From CAZDWZ01 sp964509425 (GTDB lineage Bacteria > Bdellovibrionota_C > UBA2361 > SZUA-149 > CAZDWZ01): a stretch of 64,000 bases of DNA. A model generated the notes under the pieces. That model searched no databases. It worked only from the letters and a program-made list of their open reading frames with translations, and had not been told where the DNA came from. Shown in pieces: positions 1 to 11,400 of the stretch (positions are counted from its first letter, which is position 1; every line of letters begins with the position of its first letter). Where the stretch lies: contig CAZDWZ010000006.1 of the NCBI GenBank assembly GCA_964509425.1, positions 310,001 to 374,000 of the forward strand, in the 5' to 3' direction. Both the position numbers and the translations under genes were made by a program.

Positions 1-3000
1 AATCGCGGTCGTGGTAGTTGAGCACCCCGTCTCCGTCGGTGTCCGCGGCCGTCTCGTCCAGGTCGAGAATGCCGTCGTTATCCGAGTCGTAGTCGATGTA
101 GTCAGGCGTTCCGTCTCCGTCGAAGTCACCGGTCTCCTCGAAGTCATCCGGAATACCGTCGTTATCCGAATCGGTATCGAGGTAGTTCGGGAACCCGTCT
201 CCGTCGGAGTCGATGTTGCCTTCGATCTGATCCAGAATATTATCGCCATCTGAGTCAAGGTCGCGATAGTTCGGGATCGTGTCGCCGTCCGGATCTCCAG
301 TGAGCTCGATGCTGTCGAGAATACTGTCGTTATCAGAGTCAGTGTCACGGTAGTCGAACGCTCCGATCGAGTCGGTGTTGACGAGGACGATCGGCGATCC
401 ACCGTTGTGGATGTCGTATTCGTCATCAAGACCGTCAGTATCGGTGTCGAGTCCGAGCGGCGGACGGAAGTCACTTGCATGCGGCTGACCTTCGACGTTA
501 TCCGGAATGGTGTCGCCATCCGAATCGGTGTCAACATAGTCCGCGCCGTCCGTTCCGTCGCTGTTCGGCGGAACGAGGGTGACACCGCCATCATTCGTGT
601 CATATCGTCCGGCGTAGCCGTCGCCGTCACCGTCGTCAAACGGTGCGTCAACGAGGCCGTCGCCGTTTGAGTCTACTCCACCCGCTTCGATGAGATCGAC
701 GATGCCGTCTCCGTCAGCGTCGATATCGATGCGGTTCCGGAGGAGGTCGCCGTCTAAGTCGCCATCAGGCAAGAGAGTTCCGCCGTTTGACGAGTCGAAG
801 AGATTGACGAGTCCGTCGTGGTCGGTGTCGGTCGCATTATCGACGAGACCGTCGCCGTTTGCATCGACTCCACCTGCTTCGACGATATCCGGGATGCCGT
901 CGTTATCCGAATCGAGGTCGAAGAAGTTCGGAATACCGTCTCCGTCGAAATCGACGTTTTGCTCCGCCGAGTCGAGGACGCCGTCGTTGTCTGAGTCGAT
1001 ATCGCGGAAGTTTGCGATACCGTCAGCATCGCGATCGGCCAGACCTTCGACCGCATCGAGGATGCCGTCTTCGTCGGAATCGAGATCAAGGTAATCCGGC
1101 TGACCGAGACCATCCGTGTTCGTCAGGCCTTCGATGATATCCGGAATGGTGTCGCCATCGGAGTCAGGATCCCGGTAGTTCGGAATGGTATCCGTGTCGT
1201 CATCGGACGTCAGCTCCACGCTGTCCGGGATGAGGTCATTATCCGAATCAGTGTCGTGGTAATCAGCCGCGCCGACGTTATCGGTGTTTACCGGAACGAT
1301 CGGGAGACCGCCTTCGTCCGGATCGTATGCCGAATCGAGACCGTCGCTGTCGAAGTCGGTTCCCGCAGGCGGGATATATCCGATATCATGCGGCTGACCT
1401 TCGACATTATCCGGAATCGTGTCGTCATCCGAATCGGTGTCCAAGTAGTCCGGACCTGCCGTGAAATCCGAGTTCGGGACCAGCAAGCGAATTCCGCCGT
1501 CGTTCGTATCATAGAGCCCGGAGTATCCGTCGCCGTCGGCGTCAGCCGTCGCGAAGATTCCATCGACAACTCCGTCTCCGTCCGCGTCGACTCCGCCGGC
1601 TTCGATAAGATCGACGATGCCGTCGTTATCCGAATCGAGGTCGAGCCGGTTTTGGAACCCGTCTCCATCGAAGTCCGGATCAGGCAACAATCCGCCACCG
1701 TTGTTCGAGTCGAAGATATCGAGCAATCCGTCTTGATCGGTGTCCGTCGTGGAATCCGGTAAGCCGTCACCGTTTACATCGACTCCACCCGCCTCGATAA
1801 CGTCCGGAATACCGTCGTTATCTGAATCGAGATCGAGGTTGTTCGGACGTCCGTCGCCGTCGGTGTCTATTCCAGTTTCGACCAAATCAAGCACACCGTC
1901 ATTATCCGAATCAGGATCTTGAGAGTTTACGACCCCGTCTCCGTCCATATCGGCGAAGTTCTCCGATCCGTCCGGAATACCGTCTCCATCGGAATCGAGA
2001 TCGAGGTAGTTCGGGATGGTATCGCCGTCGATATCGCCCGTGCCTTCGATCACATCCGGAATAAAGTCACCGTCCGAATCAGGATCGCGGTAGTTCGGAA
2101 TGGTATCGAGATCCGGATCTCCGGTGAGTTCGACCGAGTCCGGAATCTGATCGTTATCGGAATCGATGTCACGGTAGTCTGGGAAGCCCACGTTGTCCGT
2201 GTTCACGGGAACGATCGGGAGTCCGCCCTGATCAGTGTCGTAGGCGTCATCCAAACCGTCGAGATCGAGGTCGTTTCCATCAGGCAGAATATATCCGAGC
2301 CCGTGCGGCTGACCTTCGACGTTATCTGGAATGGTGTCGCTGTCCGAATCGAGATCGAGATAATCAGGTCTCAGATCGGCATTGCTATCCCAGAGCGGGA
2401 GCGCAGCTCCGCCGTCATCGGTATCGTAGATTCCGGCAAGGCCGTCGGCGTCGGAATCTCCGAACGCTCCATCGACGCGGCCATTCCCGTTCGCATCCAC
2501 TCCGCCTGCCTCGATGAGGTCAACGATTCCATCATTGTCCGAATCGATGTCGAGGCGGTTCCGGACAGAATCTCCGTCGAAATCAGCATCAGGCAGCGGC
2601 AATCCGCCGGCATTGAGGTCATAGCTATCGACAAGACCGTCTCCGTCAACGTCAAGGATGATGTCGACCATTCCGTCACCGTTAACATCGATGCCGCCCG
2701 CTTCAACGGTATCCGGGATACCGTCGTTGTCGGAATCGAGATCGAGGAAGTTTCTGTGGCCGTCGCCATCGGTGTCAGCGGTGGTCTCGAAGACGTCGAG
2801 GAGCCCGTCATTATCCGCATCGATATCGAGGTAGTTCGGCTTTCCGTCTCCGTCGAAGTCTCCTGCGCCTTCGACGAAATCGAAGATGCCGTCGCCGTCC
2901 GAATCGCTATCGAGATAATTCGGAATATTATCGCCGTCCGGATCGCCGGTTCCCTCAACTGAATCAGGGAATCCGTCTCCGTCAGAGTCGGGGTCGCGGT

Positions 3001-6000
3001 AGTTTGGAATACCGTCGAGGTCCACGTCTCCCGTTAACTCCACGGAGTCCGGAATCGTGTCGTTATCAGCGTCGGGATCACGATAGTCAGGGAAGCCAAC
3101 GCCGTCAGTGTTTACCGGAACAATCGGTGTTCCGCCTTGATCAGGATCGTACGCATCATCCAATCCGTCGAAATCCAAGTCGAATCCGAGCGGGAAGATG
3201 AAGCCGAGGTCTGTCTGAGCTTCGAACATATCCCAGATGGTGTCGCCATCGGAGTCAACCGAGAGGTAGTCGGGGCCGACGTTGTTGTCAGTGTTCGGGA
3301 GCGGCAGAGCCTGACCACCGTCGTTCGTGTCGTAGATGCCGGCGAGTCCGTCATGGTCGGAGTCACTGAACGCTCCATCGACGCGGCCGTTTCCGTTCGC
3401 ATCGACTCCCCCTGCTTCGATGAGGTCGACGATGCCGTCGCCATCTGAATCGAGATCGAGGCGGTTTCCGATAAAATCTCCATCTACGTCGATGTCGACG
3501 AGCGGGATTCCACCAAAGGCCGGGTCAAAGACATCGACAAGCCCGTTCCCGTTTGCGTCGTCGACAAAGTCAGCATGTCCGTCGCCGTTCGCATCGACAC
3601 CGCCCGACTCAACGATATCCGGTATGCCGTCATTGTCCGAATCGACATCGATGAAGTTCGCAAGCCCGTCGCCGTCGGCATCACCGTAGCCGTCGACGTT
3701 GTCGAGTATTCCGTCGTTATCGGAATCGCGGTCGCGGTAGTTCGGAACTCCGTCACCGTCGTTGTCGAAGAGGTACTCGCCTCCATCCGGATTCCCGTCG
3801 TTATCGGAATCGTCATCGAGATAATCCGGGATCAGATCCCCGTCCGAGTCGACCGTGCCTTCGATAATATCCGGGATGCCGTCACCGTCCGAATCGGGGT
3901 CACGGTAGTTCGGCACTCCGTCGAGGTCCGGATCGCCCGTGAGCTCGACTGCGTCCAGAATGTTGTCGTTGTCTGAATCCGTGTCACGGTAATCGGGGAA
4001 GCCGACGTTATCGGTATTTACCGGGACGATCGGAAGCCCACCGTTATCTGTGTCATACGCATCATCGAGTCCGTCTCCGTCGGTGTCGGTCCCATCCGGA
4101 GCGATGTATCCCGGCGCATCAGGCTGACCTTCGACGTTATCGAGAAGAGTATCTCCGTCGGAATCAACATCGAGGTAATCGGCAAAGGTCAATCCATCCG
4201 AATTCGGAACAAGAAGCGGAGTTCCGCCGTCATTTGTGTCGTAGATTCCTGCATATCCGTCCCCGTCTGCGTCGCCTGTCGTGTCGACCAGGCCGTCGCC
4301 GTTTACGTCAACACCACCTGCCTCGATGAGATCGACGATGCCGTCGTTATCGGAGTCTATGTCGATGCGGTTCGGATGCGAGTCGCCGTCGAAGTTGAGG
4401 TTTCCAAGCGGCGAGTTTCCGAATGTCGGATCAAAGAGGTCGAGCAGACCATCGGCATCGAGATCTACGATGGTATCCGGTCGGCCGTCGCCGTCAATAT
4501 CGAGCCCGCCCGATTCGACCGTATCCGGGATGCCGTCGTTGTCGGAGTCGAGGTCGAGATAATTCGGATGTCCGTCCAAGTCGGAATCAACGGATCCTTC
4601 GACCGAGTCGAGCACGCCGTCATTATCCGAGTCGACATCCTGGAAGTTTCTTCTTCCGTCACCGTCGAAGTCGCCGAGACCTTCCAGTCCGTCAAGAATG
4701 GTGTCGTTGTCGGAATCGGTGTCCAGATAATCCGGGTTCACGTCTCCGTCGGTGTTTCCGCTGCCTTCAATGAGGTCGGGAACGCCGTCTCCATCGGAGT
4801 CGGTATCACGATAGTTCGGGATCGTGTCGGCATCCGGGTCTCCCGTCAGTTCTACGGAATCCAGAATGAGATCGTTATCAGAATCGAGATCCCGATAATC
4901 CGGGACACCCACGCTGTCCGTATTGATCGGAACGATCGGCGTTCCCCCTTGATCGGTGTCATAGCGATCATCAAGCCCGTCTCCGTCGGTATCGACGCCG
5001 AGCGGCGGGAGAGTTCCGGTGTTCGGACGTCCTTCGACGTTATCCGTGATTGTATCGTTGTCCGAATCTGTATCGAGGTAATCCGGTCCGGTGAGGCCGT
5101 CGGTGTTCGGGATCTGAAGCGCTGCGCCGCCTTCGTTCGTGTCGAAGATTGACGAGAAACCGTCTCCATCCGTATCCGTAAACGTGCCGTCTACTCGGCC
5201 GTTTCCGTCGGTATCAACTCCACCGGCTTCAACGAGGTCGACGATGCCGTCGTTATCCGAATCGATGTCTATCCTATTCGGCCTGGTGTCTCCATCGGTG
5301 TCGACGTTTCCGAGCGGTGCGCCGCCGTTTGACGGGTCGAAGAGATTCAGGATTCCGTCATTGTCGGAATCGAGAGTCGAGTCGGGACGTCCGTCTCCGT
5401 TCGCGTCAACTCCACCCGATTCGACCACATCAGGAATACCGTCGTTATCGGAGTCGAGGTCCAGGTAGTTCGGCCTTCCGTCGAGATCCGAGTCGATATT
5501 GCCTTCGACCGAGTCGAGGACGCCGTCGTTATCGGAATCCGGATCATACGCGTTGACCACTCCGTCTCCGTCAGAGTCGATGAAGCCTTCGACGCTATCC
5601 GGAATACTGTCGCCGTCCGAATCGGTATCAAGATAATTCGGGAACGCATCACCGTCCGGATTGCCTGTGCCCTCGATTGCATCGGGGATCGTGTCGCCGT
5701 CCGAGTCGACGTCACGGTAGTTCGGCTGACCATCGCTGTCGGGATCTCCCGTCAGCTCCACGGAATCCGGAATAAGGTCGTTATCGGAATCGGTGTCACG
5801 ATAATCCGGGAGACCCGTGAGGTCGGTGTTCACCGGAACTATCGGGAGCCCGCCCTGATCGGTGTCGTAGCGGTTATCGAGACCGTCTCCATCCGTATCC
5901 GTTCCAAGCGGCGCGAAGAATCCCGGAGGATTCGGCTGACCTTCAACGTTATCCGAAATGGTGTCGTTGTCAGAATCCGTGTCCAGATAATCAGGACCCG

Positions 6001-8400
6001 TCAGACCATCCGTGTTCGGGAGCAGGAGACGTGTGCCGCCGTCGTTCGTGTCGTAGAGAGACGAGAAGCCGTCGTTATCGGTGTCGATGAAGACCCCGTC
6101 GACCCGGCCGTTTCCGTCGGTATCGATGCCGCCGCCTTCAATGAGATCAACAATACCATCTCCATCGGAGTCTATGTCGAGCCGGTTCGGCCGCGTGTCA
6201 CCGTCGGTATCGATGTTTCCGAGCGATGTGCCGCCGTTTGAGGGATCGAAGATATTGAGGAGTCCGTCTCCATCGGTATCAGTGAGGTTATCGCCCCTTC
6301 CATCACCGTCTGTATCGACGCCGCCGGATTCAATGATGTCCGGAATGCCGTCGTTATCCGAGTCACGGTCAAGGCGGTTCGGACGTCCGTCTCCGTCGGT
6401 ATCGGTGTTTCCTTCGATAGAATCCGGCACCCCGTCGTTATCGGAATCGAGGTCAGCCGAGTCCGGGACGCCGTCTCCGTCGCTGTCAGTCGACCCCTCG
6501 CTGCCGTCAGGAATGCCGTCTCCGTCTGAATCCGTATCGAGGTAATTCGGGATCGTGTCTCCGTCCGGATCTGCGGTCCCTTCGGTGAGATCAGGTAACC
6601 CGTCTCCATCGGAGTCGGTATCACGGTAGTTCGGGATCGTGTCGGCATCCGGATCTCCGGTCAATTCCACAGAATCCGGGATGAGGTCGTTATCGGAGTC
6701 GGGGTCGCGGTAGTCTGGAACGGTTTGTCCATCCGTGTTTATCGGAACGATCGGAGTTCCACCGTTATTCAAATCATACCGGTTGTCGAGTCCATCGCCA
6801 TCGGTGTCCGTCCCGAGCGGCGGGAGGGTTCCGGTATTCGGGCGTCCTTCGACGTTATCGGAGATGCTGTCGTTATCGGAATCCGTGTCGAGGTAATCTG
6901 CTCCGAGAACGCCGTCAGTATTCGGACGAGTCAGCGGAGTGCCTCCGTCGTTCGAATCGTAGAGGCTTGAGAATCCGTCGTTATCTCCGTCAGTGAAGAC
7001 GCCGTCGACTCGTCCGTCACCGTTTGCATCCGTGCCGCCGGCTTCGATAATGTCGACGATTCCGTCGTTATCCGAATCGATGTCGAGACGGTTCGGGACC
7101 GAGCCGTCGAAATCTAAGTCGGTCAGCGGAGTGCCTCCGTTTGAAACATCGAACGGATTGAGAATTCCATCACCGTCTGTATCAGCGGTCGTATCCGGGC
7201 GTCCGTCGCCGTTTGCGTCAGTGCCTCCGGCTTCAACCGTATCCGGGATACCGTCGTTATCCGAGTCGAGGTCGAGACGGTTCGGTCGTCCGTCGCCGTC
7301 GGTATCAATATTCAGCTCGATATTATCGAAGATTCCGTCGTTGTCGGAATCCAGATCCAGATAATCTGACACGAAGTCCCCGTCGGAATCGACGAGTCCT
7401 TCGACGCTGTCCAGAATGGAGTCTCCATCCGAATCGGTATCGAGGTAATTCGGGAAGCCGTCACCGTCCGGATTTCCGAGGAGCTCGACGGCATCCGGCA
7501 GCGTATCGCCGTCGGAATCGAGATCTCGGTAATTTGGACGCAAGTCTCCGTCTGGATCACCCGTGAGCTCTACGGAATCGAGAATCGTGTCGTTATCCGA
7601 ATCCGTGTCCCGGTAATCTGGGAGACCCGACAGGTCGGTATTGACCGGAACAATCGGGAGGCCGCCTTGATCTGTGTCGTAACGGTTATCAATTCCGTCA
7701 CCATCGATATCGAGGTTAAGCGGCGCGAAGAACCCGGGAGGGCTCGACTGACCTTCGACGTTATCCGAGATGGTGTCGTCGTCGGAGTCTGTGTCCGCGT
7801 AGTCAGCTCCACCTGTTCCGTCCGTGTTCGGCGGAACAAGCGGCGTGCCGCCGTCATTGGAGTCGTATACTCCGGAGTATCCGTCGCTGTCCGCATCGGT
7901 AAAGGCGCCGTCTACGACACCGTTTCCGTCCGCATCCACTCCACCGGCTTCACGGAGATCGGTGATGCCGTCCCCGTCTGAATCCCGGTCGAGATAGTTC
8001 GCGTTTCCGACTCCATCGGTATTCGGAAGCGTAAGCGGTGTTCCACCGTTGTTCGGATCGAAGAGATTGCTCCATCCGTCGCCGTCGGTGTCGGTTATCG
8101 TATCGGCAACACCGTCACCGTTTGCGTCGGCTCCACCGCCCTCGATGATATCCGGAATTCCGTCGTTGTCGGAGTCATGATCGCGATAGTTCCGCCGGAG
8201 GTCTCCGTCGAAATCTGTGTTGCCTTCGTTGAGATCAAGAATTCCGTCGTTATCGGAATCGATGTCGCGCCAGTCAGGCTGTCCGTCTCCATCAAAATCA
8301 CCGAGCGGACCACCGGCATTCTGAATTTCCGTCCAGTCGGAGATTCCGTCTCCATCATCATCGAGGTCGCGGTAGTTCGGAATGCCGTCGCCGTCAAAGT
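1..8400 (-). repeat. Nine-copy ~906-nt tandem super-repeat inside the TSP3 array
   Basis: The segment encoding IVPVNTD recurs with its landmark at 375, 1284, 2199, 3108, 4014, 4920, 5826, 6735 and 7638. The spacings are 909, 915, 909, 906, 906, 906, 909 and 903 nt, all multiples of three. Each period is about 302 residues and carries the same ordered set of short TSP3 units: a PDYRD unit, a VELTGDPD unit, IPNYLD units, a VEAGGVD unit, an NGGxPL unit, a DLIEAGG unit and a DNVEGQP unit. A more degenerate copy precedes the regular ones near 7.7-8.4 kb. The array continues past the left edge. Confidence 0.9.
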
Positions 8401-11400
8401 CTGCGCCTCCGGCATATTCCGTCGAATCCGGAACACCGTTATCGTCGGAATCAGTGTCGAGGTAGTCTCGTACGCCGTCCGAATCAGAATCTGTTCCACA
8501 ACCCGGAGCAATTTCGATCGAATTCAGAATGCCGTCTCCGTCCGTGTCGAGCGCGAACGAGATCGAAGCCGCATTCACGTTCAAGAGGGTGTCGGGATCG
8601 GCACTTCCGCTATCGTAGCTGAAGATGTCGACGCTGTTTACGATTCCAGCGACGCAACCCGGTCCATCGATGACTCCACCCGGATGTCCCGGACCCACGA
8701 TCGAGTCAGGAACGTTCGTGCCTGTTACGGTCACTTCATAGACGACGACGAATTGCTGGCCATGAACGATCTGCCGGTTTCCACTGTTATCGAACACCGT
8801 TACGTGAACCTGATTGAGCACCTGCGAAAACGAAAAGCCCGGAACGCCCGTCACATCGATGCCGTTGTTCGTGGCGCTCACGAGCGTGGCTGAGCCGACT
8901 CCCGGCGGAAGCGTATCGACGATGTCGCCGATGTTGTATGCCGGACTCGTTCCGTCGTTTGCCGCGGTAACTTGGAAGCGTATGACGGTTCCCACCGTTG
9001 CCGGTGGAGTCGTCGGGCTCGATTTCGTGAGCGTGATATGCGGATCACCGAGCTGGAACGTCGTGGTTCCGGTATTCGATCCTCCGGACCAGCTTGCTTC
9101 CGCTCGGTTTGTGTAGGTTCCAAATACTTTGTTCGGCTGCTGCCGGACACGGTAATCGACCGAGAAAGTCTCCGCGACCGCGTTATTGGTGTTGAGATTA
9201 AAAATGGTGCCGAAGCGGACTTCATACCGAGTGGCACTTATCTGCGACTGATTCGCAGGAAGACTCGGATCCAACGTGAAGCAAACATCCGTCTGCCCGG
9301 TGAAGTTGAAGAGCGCGGGGTTCCCGTTCGAGCAGGCATTCTGGATCGTCGCCGGGAAAGTGATGTCGGCCGGCGCGAGATTCTTCAAGAAATCAGAACT
9401 CGGGTTTCCGGTTCCAGTGTCGAGCTCGGCGAGAATGAAGCTGTTTGCCTGACCCTCCGGCACCGTGGCCGAGAAGCGAAAGGTGACGGCTTCGTTCGCG
9501 CGGAGCAGCGGATCAGCGGTGATTGGATCACTCGAGGTTCCAAGTTGATAAACCTTTGCGGCCGTAGCCCCACGAACGGTAGTGGTAGCCGTGTCATTCA
9601 AGGACTGGAAGGTGGGGCCTCCGGCAACTGAAGCGAAGTCCACGAAAGCCGTATTGATGATCGACGAGTTCCAGGCGACGTTGTTTGCAACCTGAACGCG
9701 GTAGACGACGTTACACTGGGATCCGGCAGGCATAATGCCGCCCGAAACGCGGAACATATTTCCCACGGAAGTTTCGGTAAAGCTCAGCGTGTTGCAATTC
9801 GTAATGCCCAGCCCATTGTTCACCACCGGAACGAAGCCGCCACCAGGTGCCACCAAACCCGCCGGAAGAGTATCCGTCAGACGAACATCGTAAGCGTCAT
9901 GACTCCCGGTATTCTGCAAAAACACGACAAATGTGACCTCGTCACCGGCGTCGACGTTGATAAACGAATCTCCGGAGACAGAGCCGTTACTAGACACTAG
10001 GCTGTTCGGAGCTTTGGCTATTGTGAGCCGCGGCTGTTGGGTCCGGAGTGTCGCAATCGCCGCCGCGGTCGTCGACGCCGCGCTACCGTTACTCGTCGCG
10101 TGATCCACGGCAAGGAGGTTTACGAGCTGAAGATCATCCGCCATCGGCTGGGAGGTCGCGCGAATCGTGAAGAGAATTTCGATGATCTCTTGTTGAGAGG
10201 ATGCCCCGTTCTCGACGAGGTTCGCGAAATCCCAGAAAAGAGAGTTTGTTCCGGCGTTCGTTACTACTCCCGCAACGGCGGGAGTGATGGTGCTTGCCGA
10301 GGTGTAGCGCCATTCTCCGGCGGCGGGCGCCGTATCGCCTTGAGCTATTTGAGTGAATCCATTTGCGACACCGTTTGCGTCCGAGTCCACTGCGTTAAAA
10401 AGAGGCGTGGGGAGAAAATCTCGAACGTGGAGCTCTTCGAGATCGCCGGTTGGGATCACGAGGCGGATTCGGTAGGTCAAATCATCAGGAGGTCCGATTC
10501 GGAGAGGCGACGAGAGAACGCCACCATTTTCGAAGGCTGCCGTTTTCGTAACAACTTGAAGTGCTTGAACGGTGACATCCGCTGCGACGTTGTTCAGCGT
10601 CTCGCGGTTTAACGTAGAGAGAACGCGGAAGTCGATGTTTGCGAAGTTCGCAATAACGTCGCCTCCGTCGATGACAACCGTGTCACCCATCGGGACGGTC
10701 ACGTAATTTTCGTCGATGATGGTTTGATAACTGAACTCGACGCGAGTCGAGACTCCGGCGGAAAGGGCGTCCGCGCCGGTAAGGATTCCGTCTTGGTTAT
10801 AGACGAGCGGATCGAGAAGCGCGTCGGTGAGGTTAAACTCGATGTGCGTATTTCCGTTTCCGTCTTTCGGAGAAACGATGAGATGTCCGCCGAACACCCC
10901 CTGGTTGGTGCGGGTCGGATTCAGAGACTGATCAAATACGCCTTCCACGACTCGCGCTGAGAACGAGTCGGGAACGTACGTTTGCCCGTCCTGAATGAAG
11001 TCATCGATTTGCAGATCGTCAAAGGAGAAATAATCCGAAACATAGGAGACCACGGTCCAGGTGAGTCGGTCGCCAGGAGAGGTTCCTGTGGGAGCATTGT
11101 CTTGAACACTAACGGATTTAGTCGAAGTGAGGGACCGGTGGTTCACCGTCACACTGGCGACGGACGGGGTCTGCGGGTTTCCGAGATACGAGTAGTTCAT
11201 CGTCGCGGTGTTCGTCGATGAAGATCCGTCTCCCGTGAGTGGTGGGATGAGCGGAGCAAGAGGATTGTTGTCGTTAAAGCGCTGGACGTACCCGCGGAAT
11301 TGCACTCGGATGTCTTGCGCTGAGACCGTTCCGGTGACGTTCGAGAAGGTTGCCGTCAGCGAAGCGCCACCGTTTGGATCATGAGTGTAGGCGCAAGTCG

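Noticed and set aside
1..8500. Many plus-strand open frames over the left 8.5 kb (Val/Ile/Arg-rich or Ser/Pro-rich proteins)
   Set aside because: They are antisense or shifted readings of the minus-strand TSP3 array; low-complexity products and no ribosome-binding sites.
1..8500. Regularly spaced GTCGTTATCCGAATC-like motifs as a CRISPR or tandem DNA repeat
   Set aside because: They are codon-level copies of the Asp-Ser-Asp-Asn-Asp-Gly motif inside an open reading frame, with variable spacing and no unique spacers.
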